Below, one piece after another: positions 32,679-42,468 of a stretch of DNA of 64,000 nt. The notes under the pieces are model-generated. The model had not been told where the DNA came from. It saw nothing but the letters and a program-made list of their open reading frames with translations, and did no database searches. Positions within the stretch are counted from its first letter, which is position 1. The number at the start of each line of letters is the position of its first letter. Origin of the DNA: Nocardia higoensis NBRC 100133 (GTDB lineage Bacteria > Actinomycetota > Actinomycetes > Mycobacteriales > Mycobacteriaceae); assembly GCF_000308595.1 (NCBI RefSeq), contig NZ_BAGA01000185.1, positions 54,611-118,610 on the forward strand, given 5' to 3'. The translations under genes were made by a program, and so were the position numbers.

Positions 32679-33976
32679 CCGCCGCCGCAGTCGAGCCGGG
32701 CCGCGGCTTCGCCTCGCCGCAGGAAGCCGGCACGCCCCGGCAGCCCGGCGCGGTGCAGGAGGCTCACGCCGTGCGCACGTCCGGCGCTGCGCCCGGGTCG
32801 GGCACGGCGCACGGTCTCGACGAAGCCGCCTTCACCGAAGTGCTCGCCCGGATCGCCGAGCGCGCCGCCGACGTCGACCGCGCAGGCAGATTTCCGACCG
32901 AAGCGTTCGAGGAGCTGCACGCGATCGGCGCCATCGGCCTGACCGTTCCGGTGGAGTTCGGCGGTCTGGGCCGCGGCATCGCCGAGGCGGTCGAGGTGAT
33001 CGAACGGGTGGGTGCGGCCGACCCGTCGGTGGCGCTGATCCTGCAGTGGAGCTACGTCAATCACCTCGGCCTGCGCCATACCGACAGCCCCTGGCCCGCA
33101 GACCTGGCCGAACAGGTGCTGCGCGCGGCCGCCGCCGACGGCGCGCTCGTCAACGGCCTGGCCGTGGAGCGCGAGCTGGGCAGCCTCTCGAGGGGTGGGC
33201 TGCCCGCGACCACCGCGACCAGGCTGCCGTCGGGCGACTGGCGCATCGACGGCGAGAAGGCCTACGCGACGGGCATTTCCGGCCTGTCCTGGTTCACCGT
33301 CGTCACCAGCACCGACGAGCCGACCCCGCGCGTGGCGACCTTCCTGCTGGACGGCTCGACTCCCGGCTACCGGGTCCTGCCCACCTGGAACCACCTGGGC
33401 CTGCGCGGCTCCGACACGCAGTCGGTGGTCTTCGAGGGTGCGGTCGTCCCGAATGCCCGGCTGATCGACATCAGGGATCCGGCGGCGGGCCGCGCCCGCC
33501 GCAACGACCGCCAGGTACTGCCGGTGCTGCTGGCCGCGGTCTACAACGGCGTGGCCATCTCGGCGCGTGACTGGCTGGTGCGCTACCTGCACACCCGCGT
33601 GCCGACGGCGCTCGGCGCCTCGCTGGCCACGGTCCCGCGTTTCCACGACCGGGTCGGCGAGATCGAGGCGTGGGTGCAGACCAGCCGGGCACTGGCCCGC
33701 CAGGCCGCCGCCGCGCTGATCGACGCCGGCGACGGTCCGGCCGGTCCGCTGCCCGGCCTGGCCAAGCACGTGGCAACCACCAACGCGATCCGGGTCACCG
33801 AGTCGGCGCTCGACCTCACCGGCAACCCCGGTCTGGAACGCGCCAACCCGCTGGAACGGCACCACCGCGACGCTCTGGTCGGCCGAATCCACTTCCCGCA
33901 GAGCGATTTCCTGCTCGCCGATCTGGGTCGCGCCGCTCTCGCCCGCGGCCGCGACGCCCTCGAGGAATCCGCATGA
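32675..33976 (+). CDS. Acyl-CoA-dehydrogenase-fold flavoprotein (DszC/SfnB-like)
   Basis: 433-residue flavoprotein of the acyl-CoA dehydrogenase fold. In this context it is more likely an FMNH2-dependent monooxygenase like DszC or a sulfur-acquisition oxidoreductase like SfnB than a fatty-acid enzyme. Residues ~1-45 are a low-complexity Ala/Gly/Pro-rich leader absent from normal family members. The fold begins with DEAAFTEVLARIAERAADVD, then VPVEFGGLGRGIAEAVEVIE and the mid-domain DGEKAYATGISGLSWFTV. The C-terminal GNPGLERANPLERHHRD replaces the motif carrying the acyl-CoA chemistry in true dehydrogenases. ATGA overlaps link it to both neighbours. Confidence 0.88.
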   Translation: MTAAAVEPGRGFASPQEAGTPRQPGAVQEAHAVRTSGAAPGSGTAHGLDEAAFTEVLARIAERAADVDRAGRFPTEAFEELHAIGAIGLTVPVEFGGLGRGIAEAVEVIERVGAADPSVALILQWSYVNHLGLRHTDSPWPADLAEQVLRAAAADGALVNGLAVERELGSLSRGGLPATTATRLPSGDWRIDGEKAYATGISGLSWFTVVTSTDEPTPRVATFLLDGSTPGYRVLPTWNHLGLRGSDTQSVVFEGAVVPNARLIDIRDPAAGRARRNDRQVLPVLLAAVYNGVAISARDWLVRYLHTRVPTALGASLATVPRFHDRVGEIEAWVQTSRALARQAAAALIDAGDGPAGPLPGLAKHVATTNAIRVTESALDLTGNPGLERANPLERHHRDALVGRIHFPQSDFLLADLGRAALARGRDALEESA

Positions 33977-35328
33977 GTCACCGCGAAGTCCATCTCAACG
34001 TCAATATCCTCAATGCCGGTGTGTTCGGCGGATCGTGGCGCTTCCCCGGCACCGATCCGACCGCCTCGCTCGGCCTGGACCACTACCTGAACATCGCCCG
34101 TAAGGCCGAGGAAGCCACCTTCGACGCGATCTTCCTCGCCGACGGCCCCGCCATCCGCGACGACCTGCGCTACCGCTCCTTCAACAGCCTGGAGCCCTCG
34201 GTGGTGCTGGCCGCGGTGGCCGCCGCCACCAGCAAGGTGGGCCTGATCGCCACGCTCTCGTCGAGCTACAACGATCCCTACGATGTCGCGCGCCGCTTCG
34301 CCTCGCTGGATCTGCTCAGCGGCGGGCGCACCGGCTGGAACGTGGTCACCACCGCAGGAACCGACGCCGCGCGCAATTTCGGCCTCGACGCCGAACCCGC
34401 GCACGCCTACCGCTACCAGCGGGCCGCCGAGTTCGTCGAGGCGGTGCGCACGCTGTGGAACAGCTGGGAGCCGGACGCTTTCGTCGGTGACAAGGCCACC
34501 CACCGCTTCGCCGACGTGAGCCGCATCCACGACGCCGACTTCCACGGCGAGCACGTGCGGGTGGCCGGTGCGCTCAACGTGCCGCGCAGCCCGCAGGGAG
34601 AACCCGTGGTCGTGCAGGCAGGCGCCTCCAAGGACGGTCGCGAGCTGGCCGCGCGCATCGGTGAGGTCATCTTCACCGCCGCGCAGACCGAAGAGGAAGC
34701 CGCCGACTACTACCGGGACGTGAAGTCGCGTGCCGCCGCGTTCGGGCGCCGGCCCGAGCACATCGCGATCCTGCCCGGCCTGTCCACGGTGATCGGCTCG
34801 ACCGAAGCCGAGGCGAAGAAGCGGCGCGAACTGCTCGCCGAACTCGTCCCGCCGGAGTACGCGTTGAACCGGCTGGCGGGCCAGCTCGGCGTCGGCGTCG
34901 AGGATCTGGTCCTCGACGGCCCGCTGCCCTGGCATCTGCTGGCCGACCCCGACGAAGCCGGTGGCTCGCAGACCTTCTACAAGATCGCCCTCGGCCTGGC
35001 CAAACGGGAGAACCTGACCACCCGTCAGCTCATGCACCGGCTCGGCGGCGGCGCGGGACATCGCATCGTCACCGGCACGCCCGAGCAGATCGCCGACGCG
35101 ATCATCGACTGGGTCGACAAGGGCCTGGCCGACGGCTTCAACCTCATGCCCGACGTATTGCCCGGCGGCTTCGACGATTTCGTCGACGGCGTGGTGCCGA
35201 TCCTGCGGGAGCGCGGCGTCTTCCGCACCGAGTACAGCGGCAGCACGCTGCGTGAGCATCTGGGCCTGCCGGTCCCCGAATACCGCCGTCCCGTCCCCAC
35301 TGCCCAGCGCGCGGAAGGAGCGGCATGA
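33973..35328 (+). CDS. LLM-class flavin-dependent monooxygenase (NtaA/DszA family)
   Basis: 451-residue luciferase-like monooxygenase, second of three in this operon. Subfamily signature LDLLSGGRTGWNVVTT lies near residue 115, followed by ARNFGLDAEPAHAYRYQRA and RSPQGEPVVVQAGASKDGRE. ATG at 33973 overlaps the previous stop (ATGA); the frame is open upstream only inside the previous gene. The N-terminus HREVHLNVNILNAGVFGGSW is the first barrel strand and matches its paralogues. With the three DszC/SfnB-like proteins it makes up the oxidative part of the operon. No flavin reductase is encoded next to it, so FMNH2 must come from elsewhere. Confidence 0.9.
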   Translation: MSHREVHLNVNILNAGVFGGSWRFPGTDPTASLGLDHYLNIARKAEEATFDAIFLADGPAIRDDLRYRSFNSLEPSVVLAAVAAATSKVGLIATLSSSYNDPYDVARRFASLDLLSGGRTGWNVVTTAGTDAARNFGLDAEPAHAYRYQRAAEFVEAVRTLWNSWEPDAFVGDKATHRFADVSRIHDADFHGEHVRVAGALNVPRSPQGEPVVVQAGASKDGRELAARIGEVIFTAAQTEEEAADYYRDVKSRAAAFGRRPEHIAILPGLSTVIGSTEAEAKKRRELLAELVPPEYALNRLAGQLGVGVEDLVLDGPLPWHLLADPDEAGGSQTFYKIALGLAKRENLTTRQLMHRLGGGAGHRIVTGTPEQIADAIIDWVDKGLADGFNLMPDVLPGGFDDFVDGVVPILRERGVFRTEYSGSTLREHLGLPVPEYRRPVPTAQRAEGAA

Positions 35329-36671
35329 TGGCCCGCACCCTGCGATTCTTCGTCAATATCGGCGGCGCCGGATACCACCCGGCGGCCTGGCTGGAGCCGG
35401 AACTGCCCGCCGACGCCTTCATCCGGCTGGACCACTACGCGGCCGCCGCGGCGGTGGCCGAACGCGGCGCCCTCGACGGCCTGCTGTTCCCGGATATCCC
35501 GGTGCAGCAGCCCGGCATCGCGCGCGGCCCCTCGGCCACGCTCGACCCGGTCCTGCTGGCGGGCGCGCTGGCAGTGCGTACCGAGCGCATCGGCCTGGTG
35601 CCGACCGCGAGCACCACCGTGAACCGGCCCTACAACCTGGCCCGGCGCATCCTCTCGCTCGACCACGCCACCGGCGGGCGGGCGGGCTGGAACGCGGTCA
35701 CCACCTTCGAGCCGAAGGCGGCGGCCAACTTCGGCATCACCGAACTACCCGAGCGCGACGAACGCTACCGCCGCGCCGCGGAGTACCTGAAGGTCGTCAC
35801 CGGACTGTGGGACAGCTGGGAGGACGGCGCGGTGCTCGGCGATCAGGTCGCGGGCCATTTCGCCGACCCCGACAAGGTGCACTCCCTCGAGCACGAGGGC
35901 GAGTTCTATTCCGTCGCAGGCCCGTTGAACGTGGTCCGCTCGCCGCAGGGCAGGCCGGTGCTGGTGCAGGCGGGCGCGTCCCCGCAGGGCCGGGCCTTCG
36001 CCGCCGCGCACGCCGAGGTGATCTACACCAGCCAGCTCAGCCTGTCGGCGGCCCGCGAATTCGGCGCGGAGGTCCGCGCCGCCGCGGCCGCCCAAGGCCG
36101 CGACCCCGAATCGCTGCGCATCCTGCCCGGCCTGGTGCCGATCATCGGCTCCACCGAGGCCGAGGCGCACGCGAAGTTCGATCGCCTGCAGGAACGCCTG
36201 CACCCCGACAGCGAACCGGTGCGCGCCCTGGCCCGCTGGCTCGGCTACCCCGACGCCGAACTCGCCCTGGACGCCCCGCTGCCCGCCCGATACGCCGAAC
36301 TGCCCGCCGACCGGGTCGGCCCGCAGGGCTTCTTCTACTCGCTGACCCGCTACGCCTACGAAACCGGCCACACCGTCCGGAAGTTGCTCACCGAAGTGCT
36401 CGGCGGGCATCGCGTGGTGATCGGCACCCCGAAGTCGCTGGCCGACCACATCGAACTGTGGTTCCGCAACGCCGGCATCGACGGCTTCACCATCATCCCG
36501 GCCGTCCTGCCCGCCTCGCTCACCGACTTCGTCGACGAGGTGGTGCCGGAGCTGCGCAAGCGCGGCCTGTTCCGGCACGGATACGAAAGTGCCACTCTGC
36601 GTCATCATCTCGGCCTCCCCGAGCCGGCGAACATCTTCGCCCGGCCGGCCGTCTCTCCCCTCGGAAGGTGA
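35325..36671 (+). CDS. LLM-class flavin-dependent monooxygenase (NtaA/DszA family)
   Basis: 448-residue third paralogue. Signature LDHATGGRAGWNAVTTFEPK is at ~105-125, then AANFGITELPERDERYRRAA and RSPQGRPVLVQAGASPQGRA. It is closest to the first enzyme (31365) around YRRAAEYLKVVTGLWDSWE. The start is ATGATG: the first ATG at 35325 overlaps the preceding stop, and the second at 35328 would serve equally. Eleven bases separate its stop from the first aldo/keto reductase, one of the few non-overlapping junctions in the operon. Three such enzymes in one operon suggests either several substrates or successive oxidations. Confidence 0.9.
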   Translation: MMARTLRFFVNIGGAGYHPAAWLEPELPADAFIRLDHYAAAAAVAERGALDGLLFPDIPVQQPGIARGPSATLDPVLLAGALAVRTERIGLVPTASTTVNRPYNLARRILSLDHATGGRAGWNAVTTFEPKAAANFGITELPERDERYRRAAEYLKVVTGLWDSWEDGAVLGDQVAGHFADPDKVHSLEHEGEFYSVAGPLNVVRSPQGRPVLVQAGASPQGRAFAAAHAEVIYTSQLSLSAAREFGAEVRAAAAAQGRDPESLRILPGLVPIIGSTEAEAHAKFDRLQERLHPDSEPVRALARWLGYPDAELALDAPLPARYAELPADRVGPQGFFYSLTRYAYETGHTVRKLLTEVLGGHRVVIGTPKSLADHIELWFRNAGIDGFTIIPAVLPASLTDFVDEVVPELRKRGLFRHGYESATLRHHLGLPEPANIFARPAVSPLGR

Positions 36672-36681
36672 CCCCACCGTC

Positions 36682-37721
<1,040 letters not shown>

Positions 37722-37725
<4 letters not shown>

Positions 37726-38759
37726 GCCTGTCCGACCTTCGCACCCTCGGCCGTACCGGGGTGCGGATCAGCCCGTACGTCCTGGGCACGATGAACTTCG
37801 GTTCCCGTGGCGGGACCACCCACGAGGAATCCATCGCCCTGATCCACCGCGCGCTCGACGCCGGAATCAACGCGATCGACACCGCCGACACCTACTCGCG
37901 CGGCGAGTCCGAGACCATCGTCGGCAAGGCCCTGGTCGGCCGCCGCGACGATGTGATCCTGGCCAGCAAGTTCCACAATGCCGTCGACGACGACCCGACC
38001 CACCGCGGCAACTCGCGCCGCTGGATCGTGCGCGCCGTCGAGGACAGCCTGCGCCGCCTGCAGACCGACCACCTGGACCTGTACCAGGTGCACCGCCCCG
38101 AGCGGGTCACCGATCTGGACGAAACCATCGGCGCGCTGGACGATCTGGTGACCGCCGGCAAGATCCGCTACTACGGCACCTCGGTGTACTCGCCCGGCGA
38201 GCTGATCGAAGCGCAGTGGATCGCCGACCGCCGCAAACTCAATCGTCCCGCTACCGAACAGGTCCCGTACTCGCTGCTGGTGCGCGGCATCGAACGCGAG
38301 ACCCTGCCCATCGCGGGCAGATACGGCATCGGCGTGATCTCCTACGGCCCGCTGGCCGCGGGCTGGCTGTCGGGCAAGTACCGCATCGGCGCCGAACAGC
38401 CGACCTCGCACCGCGCCGATCTCATCCCCGGCCGCTTCGACGTCGACAACCCGGCCAATGCCGAGAAGCTCGCCGCCGCCGACGCCCTCGCGCAGCTCGC
38501 CGAGGACGCCGGCCTGACCCTGGTGCAACTGGCGATCGGCTTCGTGCTCAGTCACCCGAACATCAGTGCCACCATCGTCGGCCCACGCACCGAGGAGCAC
38601 CTCGACGCCTACCTCGGCGCCGCCGACGCGGTCCTCGACGACGACGTGCTCGACCGGATCGACAAGATCGTCGCCCCGGGCAAGATCTTCCACGAGCGCG
38701 ACACCGGCACCATCGCCCCTGCCCTGGGTGATCCCGCACTCCGGAGGACCGTGGCGTGA
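37722..38759 (+). CDS. Aldo/keto reductase, tandem paralogue
   Basis: 345-residue aldo/keto reductase with the same tetrad (IDTADTYSRGE; VILASKFHN; YQVHRPER) and cofactor region (ATIVGPRTEEHLDAYLGA). The start ATG at 37722 overlaps the stop of its sister (ATGA). The 72-bp block 38003-38074 is identical to 36954-37025 at an offset of 1,049 bp, marking either recent duplication or gene conversion between the two. The rest has diverged clearly, so they probably differ in substrate. The stop overlaps the GTG start of the lipoprotein gene. Confidence 0.93.
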
Positions 38760-40387
38760 GCCGACGATTCCGTGGCCTGCTGTCGACCGCCGCCGTAGCG
38801 CTGGCCGCCGCGACCCTCGTCGCGTGCGGCTCCGGCCCCTCGACCCCGGGCGAGCCCGCGGGCGACCCGGTCTACGGCGGGACGCTCACCTTCTACGATC
38901 CCGTCCAGTACACGGCCTGGCTGCCGACCGCCTCGCTGTGGTCCAACAGTCAGGTCGCCAACAACCTCGCCGACCGGCTGACCTGGCAGGACCCGAAGAC
39001 CGGGGAGATCGTGCCCTGGCTGGCGACCTCCTGGGAGATCAGCGACGACAAGCTGAGCTACACCTTCCACCTGCGCGAGGGCGTCACCTTCAGCAACGGC
39101 GACCCGCTCGACGCCGAGGTGGTCAAGGCCAACTACGACCAGCACGGCTTCGGCGACGCCGCGCTCGGCATCCCGAAGGACAGCTTCTTCGCCGACTACG
39201 CGGGCACCGAGGTCGTCGACCCGCTGACCGTGCGCGTGCGGTTCACCAAGCCGAACGCCGGTTTCCTGCAGGTCGTCTCGTTCTACCGGACCGGATCGAT
39301 CCTGGCGCGTCCCTACCTGGCGCTGGATCTGAATGCCCAAGGTCAGGCGCAGAACTGGATCGCCTCGGGTCCGTTCGTCGTCGAATCCGTCCAGGGCACA
39401 ACGGGTATCACCCTGCAGCGGCGCGAGGACTACGACTGGGCGCCGGCGACCGCGGCCCATCAGGGCAAGGCCTATCTCGAGCGGATCGTGTTCACCACGG
39501 TCCCGGAGGCGGGCAGCCGAGTCGGCGCGCTGCAGTCCGGTCAGGCGCACATCGCCCGCAATATCGCCCCCTACGACGAGGAGACAGTCGTCGCGGGCGG
39601 CGGGCGCATCGAGGCGTTCCCGGTGCAGGGCCAGACCAACAAGCTGACCTTCCAACTGGATTCGACGGCGCCGGTGCACGACAAGAACGTGCGCCTGGCC
39701 CTGCAGGCGGCGACGAACCGCGAGGAGATCAACGCGACGGTGCTCTCGCCGAGCTACCCGATTCCCACCAGCATCCTGGTCCAGGGCACGCCCTCGCGCG
39801 GTGACGCCTCGTCCTATCTGACCTACGACCCGGACAAGGCGAACAGGCTGCTCGACGAGGCGGGCTGGGCGAAGGGCGGCGACGGCTACCGCGCCAAGGA
39901 CGGCAAGCGCCTGAGCTTCCAGATCTGGATCGCCCCCTACTACCAGGTGTCCCAGCCTGTGCTGGAACTGCTGCAATCGCAGTGGAAGAAGGTCGGCGTC
40001 GAACTGGTCATCAATGCCGCCTCGCAGACCGAGTACGAGTCCATCCGCGCCGCGCGTGGCGACGACTGGGCGCTGGCCCAGGGCCAGACCTCGCGCGCGG
40101 AACCGGACGTGCTTCGCGCCGCCTTCGACAGCACCGCCACCGACGAGATCAAGAACCCGACGCCGGACGCGAAGCTCGACGAACTGGTGCGGGCCCAGGC
40201 CTACACCTTCGATCCGGCCGAGCGGGCCGCGGCGGTCCAGGCCATCGAGGATCACCTGTTCGCCAACGCCTACGTCATCCCGCTCTACGACGAGACCCAG
40301 GTCTTCGGCCTCGCGCCGACCGTGCACGGTTTCAGCACCGAATCCACCGCACGCGCCTGGCTCCACGACACCTGGATCACGGAGTAG
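38756..40387 (+). CDS. ABC transporter substrate-binding lipoprotein (peptide/nickel type)
   Basis: 543-residue SBP_bac_5-type lipoprotein. GTG start, hydrophobic signal, lipobox LVAC with cysteine near 23. Landmarks are DPVYGGTLTFYDP, VPWLATSWEISDDKLSYTFH, REGVTFSNGDPLDAE and the C-terminal RAWLHDTWITE. It parallels the lipoprotein at 6475 (shared KPNAGFLQ/RPNAGFLQ and DYDWAPA/DYNWAPA), consistent with related ligands. It begins the importer part of the operon: lipoprotein, two permeases, fused ATPase in the same order as at 6475-11846. From memory it fits the family that travels with LLM monooxygenases (TIGR04028). Confidence 0.92.
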   Translation: MSRRFRGLLSTAAVALAAATLVACGSGPSTPGEPAGDPVYGGTLTFYDPVQYTAWLPTASLWSNSQVANNLADRLTWQDPKTGEIVPWLATSWEISDDKLSYTFHLREGVTFSNGDPLDAEVVKANYDQHGFGDAALGIPKDSFFADYAGTEVVDPLTVRVRFTKPNAGFLQVVSFYRTGSILARPYLALDLNAQGQAQNWIASGPFVVESVQGTTGITLQRREDYDWAPATAAHQGKAYLERIVFTTVPEAGSRVGALQSGQAHIARNIAPYDEETVVAGGGRIEAFPVQGQTNKLTFQLDSTAPVHDKNVRLALQAATNREEINATVLSPSYPIPTSILVQGTPSRGDASSYLTYDPDKANRLLDEAGWAKGGDGYRAKDGKRLSFQIWIAPYYQVSQPVLELLQSQWKKVGVELVINAASQTEYESIRAARGDDWALAQGQTSRAEPDVLRAAFDSTATDEIKNPTPDAKLDELVRAQAYTFDPAERAAAVQAIEDHLFANAYVIPLYDETQVFGLAPTVHGFSTESTARAWLHDTWITE

Positions 40388-40390
40388 GTC

Positions 40391-41581
40391 ATGGGCGGCT
40401 ACATCGTGAAGCGGGTGCTGCAGGCGGCCGGAGTGCTGCTGGCCGCCTACACCCTGTCGTTCGTGCTGCTCAGCGCCCTGCCGGGGGACGCGGTGAACAA
40501 CCGCATCCAGAACCCGGACGCGCAGATCCCGCCGGAAGCCGGGCGGCGGATGCTCGAGTTCTACGGCCTGGACCGGCCGATCCACGAGCAGTTCCTGCAC
40601 GGTCTGGCCGGTGTCTTCCGCGGCGAGCTCGGCTACTCGCTCACCACCGGCACGCCGGTGACCGACATGATCGGCGCCGTACTCCCCGCCACCCTGGCCT
40701 TGACCGGCCTGGGCCTGGTCATCGGCACCCTGCTCGCGGCCGCGCTCGCGATCGCCGCGAACTACCTGCCGTGGTCGCCGCTGCGCACCCTCGTCGGGAC
40801 GACGCCCGCATTGCTGGCCTCGGTGCCGACCTTCGTGGTCGGTATCCTCGCCCTGCAGTTCCTGTCGTTCGAGTTCGGGCTCATCCCCTCGGTGGACGAC
40901 GGAACGTTCGCGGCGCTCGTGGCCCCGGCCGCCACCCTGGGCCTGCTGATCGCCGCGCCGATGTCGCAGGTGTTCGCCACCTCGATCCGCTCGACCCGGC
41001 AGCAGCCCTTCGTGCACGTGCTGCACGCCAAGGGCGCCGGGCACGGCTACGTCTTCCGCAAGGACGTGCTGCGCAACTCCTCGCTGCCGGTGCTCACCCT
41101 GCTCGGCCTGACGCTGGGCGAGCTCATCGCGGGCTCGGTCGTCACCGAATCCGTCTTCGCCCGCGACGGCATCGGCCAGCTCACCGTCGGCGCGGTCGAG
41201 ACCCAGGACCTGCCGGTGGTGCAGGGCGTGGTGCTGGTGTCGGCGGCGGCGTATGTGCTGGTCAATCTGGCGGTGGATCTGGTCTACCCGCTGATCGATC
41301 CGCGCGTGGTCGCCGACGGGAAGAGCCTGCGGGTCACCGGTTCTCGCGCCGATCGTCGCGCGGTCCGGCAGCGGGTTTCCGTCGTCGTCGCGGCGGTCCG
41401 TGATCGAGTGGGGCGGCAGACGCCGGTGCAGCGACCCGTCGCCGCGCCGGCCGCGCCGACGCTCGTGTCGGCGGACGACGCCTCGGCCGGTAGCGCCCGG
41501 AACTCGCGGCTGTCGAAGTCGATCGGGCGGGCGGCTCGCCCGCCCGCGCCGCAACTGCCCGCAGAGGTGGCGATGCCATGA
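40391..41581 (+). CDS. Peptide/nickel-type ABC transporter permease (DppB-like)
   Basis: 396-residue permease. Residues 1-305 form the normal membrane domain (YTLSFVLLSALPGDAVNNR; LVNLAVDLVYPLIDPRVV). Residues ~306-396 are an added hydrophilic tail rich in Arg, Ala, Pro and Ser (VTGSRADRRAVRQRVSVVVA onward), like the extra tail on the homologous permease at 8138 but with unrelated sequence. ATG at 40391 lies three bases after the lipoprotein stop. The gene overlaps the next permease by four bases. The tail may be an artefact of stop-codon drift kept by translational coupling. Confidence 0.92.
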   Translation: MGGYIVKRVLQAAGVLLAAYTLSFVLLSALPGDAVNNRIQNPDAQIPPEAGRRMLEFYGLDRPIHEQFLHGLAGVFRGELGYSLTTGTPVTDMIGAVLPATLALTGLGLVIGTLLAAALAIAANYLPWSPLRTLVGTTPALLASVPTFVVGILALQFLSFEFGLIPSVDDGTFAALVAPAATLGLLIAAPMSQVFATSIRSTRQQPFVHVLHAKGAGHGYVFRKDVLRNSSLPVLTLLGLTLGELIAGSVVTESVFARDGIGQLTVGAVETQDLPVVQGVVLVSAAAYVLVNLAVDLVYPLIDPRVVADGKSLRVTGSRADRRAVRQRVSVVVAAVRDRVGRQTPVQRPVAAPAAPTLVSADDASAGSARNSRLSKSIGRAARPPAPQLPAEVAMP

Positions 41582-42468
41582 CCACGCTCGTGAAGAACGA
41601 CGGTGTGTCGTCGCCGGGCCCGGCTCCCAGCCGGAACACGCGCTCGACCGCTGCCGCCGCGCTGCGCTGGGCGGGTGCGAACTGGTCACTGTCGCTGGCG
41701 GTAGGCGTCGTCGGCCTCGTCCTCCTGTGGGCGCTGCTCCCTGGCCTGTTCACCTCCTACGACCCGTTGCTGCCCGACCCCGCGGCGAAACTGTCGGCCC
41801 CCTCGGCCGAACACTGGTTCGGCACCGACCAACTCGGCCGCGACCTCTACGCGCGCATCGTCTACGGCGCCCGCGCCTCGCTGGCCGGATCGGCGGTCGC
41901 CGTCGTGGTCGGCGTGGTGGTGGGCACCCTGCTCGGCGCCGTCGCCGGCTGGTTCGCCGGCTTCACCGACGGCGTCGTCATGCGCGCCATCGACGTGGTG
42001 CTGGCGATCCCGGGCTTCCTGCTCGCCATCACCATCGTGGTGCTGCTCGGCTTCGGCATCTTCCAGGCGGCCGTCGCGGTCGGCCTGACCTCCGCGGCCA
42101 CCTTCGCCCGGCTGATCCGTTCGGAAGTACTCAAAGCACGCACCAGCAACTACGTCGAAGCCGCGATCACCAGTGGCGCGTCGACATTCGACATCTTGCG
42201 CAGGCACGTGATCCCCAATTCGATCGCCCCGACGGTCTCGCTGATCACCGTGCAGTTCGGCATCGCGATCATCTGGATCGCCTCGCTGAGCTTCCTGGGC
42301 CTCGGCGCGCAGCCACCGGACCCGGAATGGGGCCGGCTGGTCTCCGACGGCCGCAACTACATCGCCACTCGCGGCTGGCTCACCCTCTGGCCCGGCCTGA
42401 CCATCGTCGCGGTGGTGCTGGCGACCAACCACATCTCCCACCACCTCACGAAGAGGCAGAGCTCATGA
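41578..42468 (+). CDS. Peptide/nickel-type ABC transporter permease (DppC-like)
   Basis: 296-residue partner permease. Cytoplasmic N-terminus of ~35 residues, first membrane segment around VGVVGLVLLWALLPGLFTSY, then HWFGTDQLGRDLYARIVYG, an EAA region in SNYVEAAITSGASTFDILRR and SFLGLGAQPPDPEWGRLVSD. ATG at 41578 and the stop at 42468 both sit in ATGA overlaps. It is more distant from the DppC homologues at 965 and 9310 than those are from each other (GLGAQPPDPEW versus GYGAPxPAPEW), suggesting an older split. Confidence 0.93.
   Translation: MTTLVKNDGVSSPGPAPSRNTRSTAAAALRWAGANWSLSLAVGVVGLVLLWALLPGLFTSYDPLLPDPAAKLSAPSAEHWFGTDQLGRDLYARIVYGARASLAGSAVAVVVGVVVGTLLGAVAGWFAGFTDGVVMRAIDVVLAIPGFLLAITIVVLLGFGIFQAAVAVGLTSAATFARLIRSEVLKARTSNYVEAAITSGASTFDILRRHVIPNSIAPTVSLITVQFGIAIIWIASLSFLGLGAQPPDPEWGRLVSDGRNYIATRGWLTLWPGLTIVAVVLATNHISHHLTKRQSS

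Noticed and set aside
31365..36671. Reading the LLM cluster as a nitrilotriacetate or pristinamycin-type pathway
   Set aside because: NtaA/SnaA family membership does not fix the substrate; the co-occurring DszC/SfnB-like genes favour sulfur compounds, so no specific pathway is named.
38609..41689. Long minus-strand open frame opposite the lipoprotein and permease genes
   Set aside because: It is antisense to clear ABC transporter genes with strong motifs; composition and lack of motifs mark it as a by-product of GC bias.
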